Origin: Blastocatellia bacterium | GTDB lineage: Bacteria > Acidobacteriota > Blastocatellia > UBA7656 > JADIYM01 | Reading direction: 5' to 3' | Assembly (NCBI GenBank): GCA_021463145.1 | Contig: JAJTWZ010000012.1 | Location: 1 to 64,000, forward strand | DNA length: 64,000 nt | Shown: positions 36,328-46,201 of the stretch, piece after piece | How the letters are laid out: every line of letters starts with the position of its first letter | Numbering within the stretch: position 1 is the first letter of the stretch | Made by a program: the position numbers and the translations under genes | Notes under the pieces: generated by a model | Database searches by the model: none | The model's input: the letters and a program-made list of their open reading frames with translations, nothing else | Told to the model about the DNA's origin: nothing

Positions 36328-37336
36328 ACGGCGCCAGGAGGATGAATCGCTCGTATGCGTCGGCTGCCTGGGTGCGTAGCCCGCGAGATTCCAGAATCTG
36401 AGCAAGCGACAGGAAGTACTTCGACTGCTGGTCGTTCGGGCATTCCTTGCAGACGTCGATGGCTTTCTGAAGCGCCTCTGTGGCACCGGGCAGATCCGGC
36501 TTGCCGTTCAGGGCCGTCGCAAGCGCGTACCAGGCACTGGCGCTTCCCTGATTGTCGGGGCCGATCTCGCCGATCGCCTGCCGGGCCGATGACTCGGCCT
36601 CCGCCAGCTTGCCGGACTCGAAATAGGAGCGGGAGAGGTTGATGCGGGCCTCGGGAAACGGGCCCTGACGTGCTGCAATCGCCTTCTCGAAGTACGGGAT
36701 CGCGTCGCCGTAGCGCTTGAGCGCCTTATAGGTTAGCGCGATGTTGTAGATCGCTTCGGGATCGTCGGGACTTAGCTTGAGAACCTCGGTGTACTGGCGC
36801 AACGCTTCGTCGTAGTCACGGAGCGCGTAGCTCGCGCGGCCGATCCGGTTCCGGGCGTCTACGTTCTTGCGGTCGACCACGAGCGCGCGCTTGTAGGAAT
36901 CCGCGGCATTCTGCACGTCAGAAATATCGAAATAGGCGTCGCCAAGATCGATAAGCGCGTCGACGAACCGGCTTTCGAGACGAATTGCCGCTTCGTATTG
37001 GGTGATCGCGCCTTCGAAGTCACCCTTCTCGTAAAGACGACGGCCGGCCTCGTAGCGCTTGGTGGCCTCGGGTGAGATGGCCATCGTCGCGGGATCCTCG
37101 TTGACTTCCGAAGGATCGGGAGACTTCGGCTTTCCAGGTGTGTGCTTGACGGGCTTGGGTTTGGCGACGATTCGCGTGCGTGCGCGCAAGTACGGCCGAT
37201 CCAGTCCACCGCCCCGTTCGATATCGCGAATCTGTGCCGAAACGACTCCAGACAGCGCAAAGGCTGCGATAACGACCACGGCACCGCACGGCCCGATTAT
37301 GCGCACCTTTCGATGCGACCTCCTGACGCTGTCCAT
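36260..37336 (-). CDS. TPR repeat protein with N-terminal membrane anchor or signal
   Basis: A 358-residue protein. Residues 10-35 form one hydrophobic segment (VVVIAAFALSGVVSAQ) that may be a signal peptide. Residues 85-350 contain about seven TPR units (for example AGRRLYEKGDFEGAITQYEAAI, and ALRQYTEVLKLSPDDPEAI). It starts 31 bp after the kinase-FGE gene with GAGGAG upstream, so both are probably one operon and may act together at the envelope. Confidence 0.85.
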   Translation of the reverse strand: MDSVRRSHRKVRIIGPCGAVVVIAAFALSGVVSAQIRDIERGGGLDRPYLRARTRIVAKPKPVKHTPGKPKSPDPSEVNEDPATMAISPEATKRYEAGRRLYEKGDFEGAITQYEAAIRLESRFVDALIDLGDAYFDISDVQNAADSYKRALVVDRKNVDARNRIGRASYALRDYDEALRQYTEVLKLSPDDPEAIYNIALTYKALKRYGDAIPYFEKAIAARQGPFPEARINLSRSYFESGKLAEAESSARQAIGEIGPDNQGSASAWYALATALNGKPDLPGATEALQKAIDVCKECPNDQQSKYFLSLAQILESRGLRTQAADAYERFILLAPFMPDHQIQEFRAKIAKLRTEPS

Positions 37337-37367
37337 GCTTACTCCTCGGTCGACTGTTCGACCGAGC

Positions 37368-39401
37368 TTATTGTACAGACTTCGCGCAACGGAACCCGAG
37401 ACCCTCGACGGATTTTTCCGGCGGATACCAGTTGCGGAACGATGTGGTTGCGCGCTCCTTTGGCGAGCCGAGGTTGCCGCCACGCACGATCTTGAACGTC
37501 AGGTCCTTCGGTACCGCTGTCGAGCCGGGATAAGGGCTGAAGTTGTCGCTGCACCATTCCGCTACGTTTCCGCAAAGGTCGAGAACGCCGAACGGGCTGG
37601 CGCCGTCGGGCTCCGAGCCAACCGGTTGGAGGGTAAGTAACTTCGAATCCGCTGTGTACGCGCGGCCGGGAATCCAGTCCATTCCCCATGGATAAAGCCG
37701 TCCGTCCGTGCCACGAGCGGAATACTCCCACTCGGCCTCGGTCGGGAGGCGCTTGTTCGCCCAGTCGGCATAGGCCCGGGCATCCGCCCAGTCGACGGTG
37801 TCGACCGGAAGGTCGCCCGTCCCAACCTTGTAGGTGTTGTTGGCCCAGCCCGATGGCGCCTTGTACCCGGTCGCCTGGACGAACTCCGCGTACTGCTTGT
37901 TCGTCACCTCCGTCTTGTCCATGAAGAACGGTTTGACCTCGACCTCGTGCGGCGGGCCCTCGTATTCGTCTCCACCCTCGCGTCCCATCACGAACTTCCC
38001 GCCCGGAACGAGCACCATTCCCGGGGGCGGCTCGGACGGGTTCGCCGGGACCGACGGACCGGCGACCGGAGGGCCGGCAGGCGATGGGGTGCGAGAGAAT
38101 GCACCAGCAAAAAAAGCAATGGCGAGTCCGACGACGATGACGACGACGGCGCCGACTGCCAGGTGCAGGCCTGTTTTCGATTTCGGGGAAGCTTCGGTCG
38201 TCGCGCCGGGGACGTAGATTCGCGTGCTGGGAGTATCGGTACCAAACGCCGGCACAGAAGAAGGCGGAGGAGTGGCCTGGTCACGCGCACCGGGAATCGC
38301 AACATTCGACGACATGGCGACGGTCTCGCCGACAGTCGCCTCACCACTTCGAAGGCCTGATCCGGTCCCCGTCCCTCCTGGAGGCGTATTCAACGCCTTC
38401 GGCATTACCGAGGTCGCGCGGAGCGACCCGTCCGCCGGCGGCGTGCGCCGAGGAATGCCCGATAGCCCGGACGTCGACGTGCCGAGGCTGCCTGTCCCAG
38501 TCGACTCTCGTCCGGGGGCATCTCCGAAAACGGCTGCGTACAGATCCTGGGCGAAGTCGATCGTCGATGCGTAACGATTGTCGCGCTTCTTTTCGAGCGC
38601 CTTGAATATGACGGCTTCCGCCTCCGGCGGAAGGTCGGGAACGCGGTCGAGTAGTGTCGGCGGCTCGTCGGAGATGTGCATCATTGCGACGGCGATGGGC
38701 GTCGCCGCCAGAAAAGGGACCGATCCGCAGAGCATCTCGTACGCCACCACGGCGAGCGAATAAAGGTCCGAGCGAGCGTCCAGGTCAGCCGCGGCTCGAC
38801 ATTGTTCGGGTGACAGGTAATGCGGCGTCCCGATGATCGTGCCGGTGATCGTCAGGTTGTCGACATTCGACTTCTGATCGACCATCTTCGCGATGCCGAA
38901 GTCGAGCACCTTCACTTCGTCGTCACCGTTAGGCAACTCGCGAAGCATTACGTTGTCGGGCTTGACGTCACGATGGACGATACCCTGCTGGTGCGCCGCG
39001 TCGAGCGCCGCCGAAACGCGGTCGACGATCCGTACGGTCCGCTCGACCGAGAAAGCACCCTCGGCTCTCATGATTTCGCGCAGGCTTCGCCCAGGGAAGT
39101 ACTCCATCACGAGATAGACAATGTTGTCGCTCGTGATCCCGAAGTCGTTCACCAGGATGGCGTTCATGTGCCGGATGCGCGCGGCGGCCTTGGCCTCGCG
39201 CTGAAATCGCGGGATCGACGCCGGGTCCGAGAGCATCGCAGAATGCAGGACTTTCACGGCGCACTGGTGATCCATGAGGATGTGCGTCGCACGGTAGACC
39301 GAACCCATGCCCCCTTTACCGAGCAATGCGTCGATTCGGTACTTTCCGTCGAGCACCTGCCCAATGTACGGATCGTCGCCGCCTGGCTTATTCGAAGTCA
39401 T
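37368..39401 (-). CDS. Ser/Thr kinase fused to an extracytoplasmic formylglycine-enzyme (FGE/SUMF1) domain
   Basis: A 677-residue receptor-like kinase. The kinase domain (about 20-290) has GKGGMGSVY, the VKVL lysine, HRDVKPDN, DFG and SPEQ, so it is complete. A Pro/Thr-rich linker leads to one membrane helix (about 405-428), and the C-terminus (about 455-677) is an FGE-sulfatase domain, with MVLVPGGKFVMG, PTEAEWEYSARG, and CGNVAEWCSDN. The FGE-like part would face the periplasm and probably acts as a sensor or binding domain rather than a sulfatase maturase; the two catalytic Cys of true FGE were not verified. It forms an operon with the TPR gene. Confidence 0.92.
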   Translation of the reverse strand: MTSNKPGGDDPYIGQVLDGKYRIDALLGKGGMGSVYRATHILMDHQCAVKVLHSAMLSDPASIPRFQREAKAAARIRHMNAILVNDFGITSDNIVYLVMEYFPGRSLREIMRAEGAFSVERTVRIVDRVSAALDAAHQQGIVHRDVKPDNVMLRELPNGDDEVKVLDFGIAKMVDQKSNVDNLTITGTIIGTPHYLSPEQCRAAADLDARSDLYSLAVVAYEMLCGSVPFLAATPIAVAMMHISDEPPTLLDRVPDLPPEAEAVIFKALEKKRDNRYASTIDFAQDLYAAVFGDAPGRESTGTGSLGTSTSGLSGIPRRTPPADGSLRATSVMPKALNTPPGGTGTGSGLRSGEATVGETVAMSSNVAIPGARDQATPPPSSVPAFGTDTPSTRIYVPGATTEASPKSKTGLHLAVGAVVVIVVGLAIAFFAGAFSRTPSPAGPPVAGPSVPANPSEPPPGMVLVPGGKFVMGREGGDEYEGPPHEVEVKPFFMDKTEVTNKQYAEFVQATGYKAPSGWANNTYKVGTGDLPVDTVDWADARAYADWANKRLPTEAEWEYSARGTDGRLYPWGMDWIPGRAYTADSKLLTLQPVGSEPDGASPFGVLDLCGNVAEWCSDNFSPYPGSTAVPKDLTFKIVRGGNLGSPKERATTSFRNWYPPEKSVEGLGFRCAKSVQ

Positions 39402-39691
39402 TTCCGGTCTGGAATCGTCCTGCTGCGGTCATCGGATTTGTGCGCGTGCTAGCCTAGCCGTCCGGCCGGTCCGAGTCAATTTCATGTCGTGCGGACGTTC
39501 TGCCATTCCTACACTCCTGTGCTCTCGATATGAAGCGGTAGTGTCGGAACGCCTTCCGCGCCAACTCTCGACAGTCGGCCGAGATGTCCGGAATCGTTGC
39601 CGAAATCAACGGATCCGTTCGGTGTCGTACGGTTTGTGTTCCCCCTGCGCGGATCGACGATCGATGCTCGTGCCTGCCCGCGACACGATGC
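39402..39691. other. Intergenic region
   Basis: About 290 bp between the ferredoxin gene and the kinase gene (both minus strand). It should hold the kinase promoter. No convincing gene or repeat was seen; overlapping frames here are short and antisense to each other. Confidence 0.4.
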
Positions 39692-39988
39692 TCATTTGGA
39701 CAGGTCCGCCTCCAGGTAACGCGAAAGCCGGACGACACGCAGACCGGGTTCGACTCGGGTCTTGCAAGCGAGCACGGACTTCTTGTGGCCACGATGGTTC
39801 AGCACGATGACTTCACAGTGGGCGCATTCTCCGGCGCCGCAGTAGTTGCCTTCGACGATGGCGCGCCCGCCGATCGAGGCGAGCGCACTCAGTAGACTGA
39901 CGCCGCCTGGCACATCGACCTCGCGAGTTACGAGCCGGATCGTGACGCTCTTTGGCGGGCGCCGCTTTCGTGAGTCGGGTTGGGTCAT
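39692..39988 (-). CDS. Plant-type [2Fe-2S] ferredoxin
   Basis: A 98-residue ferredoxin with the cluster motif CGAGECAHC (Cx4Cx2C) at about residue 50 and the fourth Cys in LACKTRV near 77. The N-terminus is basic (KRRPPKSVTIRL). It is monocistronic here; partners are unknown. Confidence 0.9.
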   Translation of the reverse strand: MTQPDSRKRRPPKSVTIRLVTREVDVPGGVSLLSALASIGGRAIVEGNYCGAGECAHCEVIVLNHRGHKKSVLACKTRVEPGLRVVRLSRYLEADLSK

Positions 39989-40084
39989 TCGACGAATCGG
40001 GGCGCGTAGTCCTCTTGCGGAAGACTACACGCCCCGGATCGAACCACGATCAGGGCGCCATCGTTTAGCGGCGCCGGTAGTGCA

Positions 40085-41416
40085 TCAGCGGCCGAGGATC
40101 ACGAATTCGGCCGAGCGCGCGGCCGGCGCGTACTTCACGATGTCGTCCAGCGTAGCCGACTTCGCCGAACTGGCCATACATACCTGCGGGTCTGCCGCTG
40201 CGATCGCAGCCACGTCGGGATGGGTAAGCGAGGTTCCATACTTCGCGTTGATTGCATCGACGGCCAGCGACGCGATGATTGCGTGGCCAGTCGCCGACGG
40301 GTGAACGCCGTCCAGGCCGAAAAGTCCGCCAAGATAGGCGGTCGTGATAGTTCCGACGCCGTCGACAGCGAGACCGTCACGAGCGATTTCCGTGAGGACG
40401 GAGTTGATGTCGACGAATGCCCAGCCGTTCGCATCGGCAAGCGCCTTGAGCTTTGCGTTGTACTTCTTGGTCGCCTTGCGGATCTTCTTTACTTCCTTTC
40501 GAGTGAGGATCTGGTGTGCCGCGAGCTGGCCCTGCTGGGTTCCGCCCGCGATGGCCTGGATCGTGGGAAGCGCCGAAAGCGGCACGAAGGCATCCTTCTG
40601 TACGCCGAAGAGCAACTTGATCTGCGCCGCGTCGAGACCCGTGATCGCCGAAAGTTCGGCAACCGAGAACAGGTTCGCGATGACCGTAACGTCCGGAACG
40701 TTGAATACAACGGCTTTGGCTCCCGTTGCGGCGAGCGCGCCGAAGGCCGTGTCGGCCTGCGTATTGAACGTCTGGGTCGGAGTCAGCGTCGTATCGTCCA
40801 CTGTCGCGGCGAGTGCGGCGCCGAGGGCGTCGTTACTCCCAAGCCAGATAGAGAGGAACGTCGGCTGCAGGCCGACAGCCGTCTCAACCTGGGTCCGCGG
40901 CGTGTTCGCCGGCGCGGGCGCGAAGGCATACGGGAAGCCCAGGACGAAATCCTCAGCCGTGTCGACCGTGGCGAGATTCGATAGATCGATCGACCACTTC
41001 GTCGTGATCGCTTCGCCCATGTTCTGCCCCGGAATCGCGACGTCGGTTGCCGGCAACGTAGGATTTACCCTTCCGGTCGTCTGGCCGGTAGCAAACGTCG
41101 TGGCTCCAACCCGGCACGTGCCTGGGATCTGGAGAAGCAATCCCTGGCCGGTAGCCGGATTCGGAGTAGGAATACCCGGATACGCAATCGACGGAATGAC
41201 TACCTGGGTGCCCATCGAGGTGGCAAGTCGCCCGTAAAAGCCCGTCGCCTGTCCGTCGGCAAACAGAGCCCCGTCCTTGAATCCGGCCGTCAGGCTATCG
41301 CCCACGCCGACGAATCGTGAGAAGTCGGCGCCGCCACCACGTGCAAACGTTACTGGATTCGCAATGGAAGAAAGGACCAGTGCCGCAGCGGACACGTACA
41401 GAAACAGTCTTTTCAT
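40085..41416 (-). CDS. Secreted SGNH/GDSL-type hydrolase
   Basis: A 443-residue exported hydrolase. A signal peptide (to about residue 26, ...VTFARG) is followed by block I GVGDSLTAG (catalytic Ser), block III WLGSNDAL (Asn) and block V DGVHPSATGH (Asp/His). All four family residues are present, so it should be an active esterase or lipase. It is long for the family because of an insert after block I. It has an inactive-looking paralogue at 60.7 kb. Confidence 0.9.
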   Translation of the reverse strand: MKRLFLYVSAAALVLSSIANPVTFARGGGADFSRFVGVGDSLTAGFKDGALFADGQATGFYGRLATSMGTQVVIPSIAYPGIPTPNPATGQGLLLQIPGTCRVGATTFATGQTTGRVNPTLPATDVAIPGQNMGEAITTKWSIDLSNLATVDTAEDFVLGFPYAFAPAPANTPRTQVETAVGLQPTFLSIWLGSNDALGAALAATVDDTTLTPTQTFNTQADTAFGALAATGAKAVVFNVPDVTVIANLFSVAELSAITGLDAAQIKLLFGVQKDAFVPLSALPTIQAIAGGTQQGQLAAHQILTRKEVKKIRKATKKYNAKLKALADANGWAFVDINSVLTEIARDGLAVDGVGTITTAYLGGLFGLDGVHPSATGHAIIASLAVDAINAKYGTSLTHPDVAAIAAADPQVCMASSAKSATLDDIVKYAPAARSAEFVILGR

Positions 41417-41667
41417 GACTTTTACTCCTGAATGTTACTGAAAACTATGACGAGTCGATGAGAGGTCACGAGATTATCACGCGTCGAAAACGTCGTCCAA
41501 GAGTCGACGTGTCGCGGGGCGCTCGTGCAGTTCCCTGGAACGGGCCCCCGCCGCCGTAAGGGCGAACTTAGCCTCGAGAATTCGTGGAAATGGATTGCGT
41601 GGGGGATGGAGGGGTATCGGCCAGCCCGAATCGTTCCGCGACCGATCTCGACGGGCGATCGGCGAAT

Positions 41668-42987
41668 TCAGAGTTTCAACTTCCGGACCAGGGTGTCGCG
41701 AAACGCGTCGGCAGATTGAATCTCGCCCTTTCCGTCGATCTTGCTCCACTGACTGTTTGCAATGAAGTGGAACCAGCCATTCACGGCAACGCCAAGTGTC
41801 GGTTCGTCGAAGACCGGATTGGCTCCGTCGAGCACGTCGAGTCCTTCGACGGTCCGGAATCCCTTTCCCATGCGCACCCTCGCCACCCGGTGCGGCTGGA
41901 TGCCATTCTGAATGACGATCAGGTCGTTTCCCGACACGGTGACGCCATCGATTCCCGGAAGGCAGACCGAATCCGGTGAAGGAACCCTCTCGACCGATCT
42001 GGTCGTGAGGTCAACCGAGCAAAGTCCCAGCACATAGTCGGCGACGATAAGTCGCGCGCCGTCTGGTGTAAGCGCCATGCCCTGCGGCGAAACGAGCTGG
42101 CCCTCCGGAATCAGCACATCGAGCCTGCCGCGACCCGCTCTTGCGACGAACAGAGCTCCACCCGTTCCGTCGCTTGCATAGACGTCGCCGTTCGGCGCAA
42201 GCAGGACATCGCCAATTGCGTGCGACTTGCCATCGGTGGATTCGAGCGAATGGACGACCTTTCCCGTAGCGATATCGAAGCCAACGAGCGCCGACTTGCC
42301 TGTATCAGCCTCGAGGACGTCCGCGGTTTGTGGCACGGCCGCGGTTGCGGCCCACAGAATCCGCCGTCTGGAGTCGACGGCGATACCGAACACGCTCCAA
42401 AGGCCCGCCGTTCGATCGGCGAAGACCAATACCCGTCCTTCCCGGTCGATTCGCAGGATTTTTCTTTCTCGAATGCTGCTCGCAAACCAGGAATTCGTCT
42501 GAGGATCGAAGGCAAGTCCCTCGAGAATCAGACCACGGCCGGGAATCGTGAACGCCGTCTCGCTGGAGCCGGACGCGATCGAGTTCGCGTCCAGTCGATC
42601 GCAAACGGAACGAAATCGTGCAGTGCCCGCAAGCGATCGGAAGTCCTGGTCCTTGCCGGCTGGCATCGACAGGCCCATCGCCGCGAGCCGTTCGAGAAGG
42701 GCCAACGCCTCGTTCGATTTACCGTTCAGGGCCAGTGCACAGGCCAATTTGTATATGAAACGAGGATGGTCGTTTCGAATCGCTGACGCTTTCCGCATCT
42801 CCGACAGGAAAACGTCGAACTTGCCTGCTTCGTATGCATCCAGTCCGCGCCGCCCCGCGCGATTAGCTTCGATATGCGCTGCGGCGAGCGTCTGCTTCGA
42901 CTGCGCGATTCCGGAATAGACCATTGTCGAAAGAAGAAGACTGACGCCCATCAACCTGACAGGCAGATAGATCGACGATGCGCTCAT
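41668..42987 (-). CDS. TPR-like plus beta-propeller (NHL/SMP-30-like) protein
   Basis: A 439-residue protein with GGGAG before ATG 42987. Residues 10-30 form a signal or anchor helix, 40-110 contain one or two TPR-like helices (CALALNGKSNEALALLERL) and 145-430 form a six-bladed propeller-like domain (repeats such as LEGLAFDPQTNSWFAS, and SPQGMALTPDGARLIVADY). Similar proteins act as lactonase-like or scaffold proteins; no catalytic residues are evident. Confidence 0.8.
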   Translation of the reverse strand: MSASSIYLPVRLMGVSLLLSTMVYSGIAQSKQTLAAAHIEANRAGRRGLDAYEAGKFDVFLSEMRKASAIRNDHPRFIYKLACALALNGKSNEALALLERLAAMGLSMPAGKDQDFRSLAGTARFRSVCDRLDANSIASGSSETAFTIPGRGLILEGLAFDPQTNSWFASSIRERKILRIDREGRVLVFADRTAGLWSVFGIAVDSRRRILWAATAAVPQTADVLEADTGKSALVGFDIATGKVVHSLESTDGKSHAIGDVLLAPNGDVYASDGTGGALFVARAGRGRLDVLIPEGQLVSPQGMALTPDGARLIVADYVLGLCSVDLTTRSVERVPSPDSVCLPGIDGVTVSGNDLIVIQNGIQPHRVARVRMGKGFRTVEGLDVLDGANPVFDEPTLGVAVNGWFHFIANSQWSKIDGKGEIQSADAFRDTLVRKLKL

Positions 42988-43238
42988 TCTGCTCACTCCC
43001 TGATCACTCGTTTGCGTGCCGAGACCAAAACGAATCCGATTGGACAGTCTTTCTGCGTGAGCCGGTGCGGGACGCAGCAAATTTACAGAAGTTTACGGGC
43101 CAGAAAGCACGGAAATAGCTTTAACGAGCGGTGCCGCGGCCCGTCAGTTTTGACACGAAAGAGTGGCGTGGGCTATTCTCCGGTGGTTACGGATAAATTC
43201 GGGAACCTACCCAATTCACAGGCATTTCGGCGACGAGG

Positions 43239-44570
43239 ATGGAGACGCTTCGGCCACCGGATCAGACGTCGGCTCGGATCATCGAAGCCTACTGCGAGCT
43301 TCTCGAATCTCCTGCGCTTCGGCTTCGCTTCATACGCAAAGCGGTGGCGAGATGCCAGGACGAGGGTGTCGGCCAGGGGTCGAAATGGCCGCTTTTCGAC
43401 CGTTTCCGGTTGCGAAAGATCGTCGTCGAGGAGCTCGTGCCACTACTCCCCGCCGAGTCAACCGTCCCAATGCCGGTGAGGCTGGCTATGACGGCCTATC
43501 GATTCCGGGTGCCGATCTATGCCGTGTCGGCCGTGGCCAGCGTGGGACTGGTTAGCGTCATCGCCTATCTTGCGGTGCAGGTCGTGCTTGCGTCGTATCC
43601 CGTGCCGGCCGATTCGATCGTTCCGCCCGTTGCCACGGCAGCGCCGGCTGTTGCAGGGGCCACGGACTTGCCGCAATACGCGCCGGAGCAGATCTGGCTC
43701 GTCGAGCAGGGCGACGGCTACGAGGTGTACTCGAACGGCGCTCGCATCCTCACCGAGTTCGAGACCGACGGCCCACCGCGCCGGTACTTTGCGTTCCCGA
43801 AGGGTGCGACTTCGCCGGATGCGGCAGTCGAGCACACGGCGACTCCGAAAGGCATCGTGTATCACACGTCGCAAAGCCACATCGCGCCTTTCAAGGAGGA
43901 GTTCAACGACAAGTTGCAGACGAGCGCGCGAGCGCTTCTCGAGTTCGTGTCGCGACGGCGTTTGTACAACTACGTCATCGACCGCTTCGGCCGTGTTTAT
44001 CGGGTCGTTCGTGACGAGGACGCTGCCGATCACGCCGGAAATTCGGTATGGGCGGATGCGGAGTTCGAGTATCTGGATTTGTCTGGGGGGACTATTGGCA
44101 TCTGTTTCGAAGCCGAATGGCGGCCCGACACGAAGCTCGCTCCGGACGAGATCAACGAGGCTCAGATCTACGCTGGGCGGGTGTTGACGGCGATGCTGCG
44201 GAGCAAGTACGGGATCTCCGACGCGATGTGCGTTACGCACGCTCTCGTGTCGGTCAGTCCTTCTTCCAGGCTCATCGGATTTCACATGGATTGGGCTCGC
44301 GCGTTTCCATTTGCAGCCATTGGCTTGTCGGACAAGTACGCCGTGGAAAATCCAGGTGTCGCGCTTTTCGGGTTCGATCACGACGGACAATTCGATCGTG
44401 CGATCGGTGAGATGTGGCCTGGCATTCCCCTCGCGGAAAGGCGACTTGCGGAAACGGCCCTTGCAACCGGACAGAAAGACGTGGAACTTCGTCGTGATTT
44501 GCAGTTGCGGTATCGCTCCTTCAAGAGCTGGCTCAGTGCCCGCGACGTGGAGGCTGGCAACGGAGAATGA
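43239..44570 (+). CDS. Membrane-anchored peptidoglycan amidase (Amidase_2/PGRP)
   Basis: A 443-residue protein with a cytoplasmic N-terminus (1-88), one membrane helix (about 90-118) and an extracytoplasmic amidase domain. The fold shows IVYHTSQSH (metal His), NYVIDRFGRVYRVV, DHAGNS and TIGICFEAEW, and a C-terminal MDWARAFPF. One of the usual Zn ligands near the C-terminus (HxDF in the family) is not obvious, so activity is uncertain. It is followed after 57 bp by the HU-actin gene. Confidence 0.8.
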   Translation: METLRPPDQTSARIIEAYCELLESPALRLRFIRKAVARCQDEGVGQGSKWPLFDRFRLRKIVVEELVPLLPAESTVPMPVRLAMTAYRFRVPIYAVSAVASVGLVSVIAYLAVQVVLASYPVPADSIVPPVATAAPAVAGATDLPQYAPEQIWLVEQGDGYEVYSNGARILTEFETDGPPRRYFAFPKGATSPDAAVEHTATPKGIVYHTSQSHIAPFKEEFNDKLQTSARALLEFVSRRRLYNYVIDRFGRVYRVVRDEDAADHAGNSVWADAEFEYLDLSGGTIGICFEAEWRPDTKLAPDEINEAQIYAGRVLTAMLRSKYGISDAMCVTHALVSVSPSSRLIGFHMDWARAFPFAAIGLSDKYAVENPGVALFGFDHDGQFDRAIGEMWPGIPLAERRLAETALATGQKDVELRRDLQLRYRSFKSWLSARDVEAGNGE

Positions 44571-44627
44571 TGTGCAGGGACGAGAGTGGAACGGGGTTCG
44601 CAACGGCCGGCGCCCAAAGGTGTGCCG

Positions 44628-45938
44628 ATGAACCGCGAACAGTTGCGGCGCAAAGTCGCCTTGCAGACTTCGGTGGAATCGACGAAGGTAGCCCGCGCCA
44701 TCGAGGCGATGCTCGAAATCATGGGTGCCGCACTCGTAAGGGGCGAGTCCGTCTCGATGCGGGGACTCGGAATGCTCGAGCCTCGTACGGCACGCAGCGG
44801 ATTGCGGTCGGTGCGATTGCGGCCTGCCAGGGTACGCCACCCGGCGAAATCAGGAACTGAATCGACAACAACACTTTTCGGAGGAGTCATGGATCAAAGA
44901 GCTCACCAGGACGAGCGAGGCGGGGGCGATCAAGGCGATCAGCGTTCCCAGGATACCGCACCGCTCGGTCTCGACATCGGGACCAGCCGGATCGTGCTAT
45001 CGCGCGGAACGGGTCACGGCGCGAAGACCGAAACCCAACTGAACGCGTTCGTTTCGGTCCCCTACTCGAAGTTCACCGAGAACATCCTCAAACAGAACAA
45101 GGTCGGCTATTACCTGAACGGTGGGCGGGAGATTTTCATTTTTGGTAACGAGTCCGAGAAGTTTGCGTCGTTCTTCAACGTCGATGCACGCAGGCCGATG
45201 AAGGCAGGCGTCCTGAACCCGTCCGAAGAGAACGGACTGCTCGTCATCCAGACGATCATCGAGAAGTTGCTGCCAAAGACCAAAAAGCACGAGATGGTCT
45301 GCTTCAGCGTGCCGGGGCCGGGACGCGACATGACGTCGGACCTCGTGTACCACGAAGCGATGCTCAAGAACCTGCTTCAAGGTCTCGGCTACCGGGCCAA
45401 GGCGATCAACGAGGGCCTGGCGGTCATATTCTCGGAACTCGAGAGCGAGAACTTCACGGGCATCGGCATCAGCGCCGGCGGCGGTATGTGCAACGTGTGT
45501 CTGGCCTACATGTCGGTACCGGTCTTCCAGTTCAGCACGAACCGGGCAGGCGACTACATCGACCAGAGCGTGGCTTCGGTGGTTGGCGACGCAACGACTC
45601 GGGTGCGAGTTGCAAAGGAAGAGAGCCTGGACCTGCGAAGGACGCCACAGACGAAGATCGAGCAGGCCCTGTCGATCTACTACGAGGAAATGATACTTTC
45701 GCTCGTAGAAGCACTGCGGACCGATTTCGTGCGGGCCGCGAACCTGCCGAGGATGGACCGGCCGATTCCGATCGTGCTCAGCGGCGGCACCGCATCGCCG
45801 AAAGGATTCGTGGAGAAATTCGCAAGCGCTCTCGAACAGGCCGACCTGCCGTTCAAGGTTTCGGATGTAAGAATCGCGTCCGATCCGCTCACAGCCACGG
45901 CGCGCGGATGCGCCATTGCCGCAATGCACGAAGAGTAA
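44628..45938 (+). CDS. HU-like domain in frame with an actin-like (MreB/ParM-type) ATPase
   Basis: One open frame of 436 residues. Residues 1-70 resemble HU/IHF DNA-binding proteins (MNREQLRRKVALQTSVES, GESVSMRGLGMLEPRTA), though the long beta arm is short. Residues 104-436 are an actin-like ATPase: phosphate-1 LGLDIGTSRIVLS, phosphate-2-like GIGISAGGGMCNV and adenosine motif PIVLSGGTASPKG. A strong internal ribosome site lies before Met88 (44889), so the actin-like part can also be made alone. Either it is a true fusion, or two genes whose stop was lost. A cytoskeletal, DNA-linked role is inference. Confidence 0.75.
   Translation: MNREQLRRKVALQTSVESTKVARAIEAMLEIMGAALVRGESVSMRGLGMLEPRTARSGLRSVRLRPARVRHPAKSGTESTTTLFGGVMDQRAHQDERGGGDQGDQRSQDTAPLGLDIGTSRIVLSRGTGHGAKTETQLNAFVSVPYSKFTENILKQNKVGYYLNGGREIFIFGNESEKFASFFNVDARRPMKAGVLNPSEENGLLVIQTIIEKLLPKTKKHEMVCFSVPGPGRDMTSDLVYHEAMLKNLLQGLGYRAKAINEGLAVIFSELESENFTGIGISAGGGMCNVCLAYMSVPVFQFSTNRAGDYIDQSVASVVGDATTRVRVAKEESLDLRRTPQTKIEQALSIYYEEMILSLVEALRTDFVRAANLPRMDRPIPIVLSGGTASPKGFVEKFASALEQADLPFKVSDVRIASDPLTATARGCAIAAMHEE
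44879..44891 (+). promoter_or_regulatory. Internal ribosome site and start of the actin-like part
   Basis: CGGAGGAGTC directly precedes ATG 44889, in frame with the HU-like region. This is one of the strongest Shine-Dalgarno sequences around and would give a 349-residue actin-like protein ending at 45938. Confidence 0.7.
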
Positions 45939-45957
45939 CTGGGTGCTTTTTCTGACC

Positions 45958-45993
45958 GGGGCCGACTATTACTGTCGGCCCCTTGTTGATTTT
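45958..45993 (+). terminator. Rho-independent terminator after the actin-like gene
   Basis: A perfect 9-bp stem GGGGCCGAC / GTCGGCCCC with a 7-base loop, followed by TTGTTGATTTT. It sits 20 bp after the stop codon. Confidence 0.85.
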
Positions 45994-46201
45994 CCTTCGG
46001 CTTTTCCTTCGGCTTTCGAAGCAGGCGGCTTTCGAACGAGGGACGCAGCATCGAAGTCATCTGGCGGAGCTGTATGCCGATTGCAGACAGCACCCCTGAA
46101 GGCGTCGCCTGATGGCGTAATTGCGCCCGCCCGCGGCCGGGATGCCCCGCTCGAGGCACCCGGGCGCGGGCGCCCGTTTCCAAGGCCGAATTCCGATATG
46201 G
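45994..46201. other. Intergenic region with GC-rich imperfect inverted repeat
   Basis: About 200 bp between convergent genes. Positions 46123-46174 can fold into a long GC-rich imperfect hairpin (arms GCGCCCGCCCGCGG and CCCGGGCGCGGGCG), perhaps ending transcription of the erpA gene, although there is no T-run on either side. Confidence 0.4.

Noticed and set aside
41477-41749. 90-residue frame between hydrolase and propeller genes
   Set aside because: No ribosome site, biased composition, overlaps the propeller gene.
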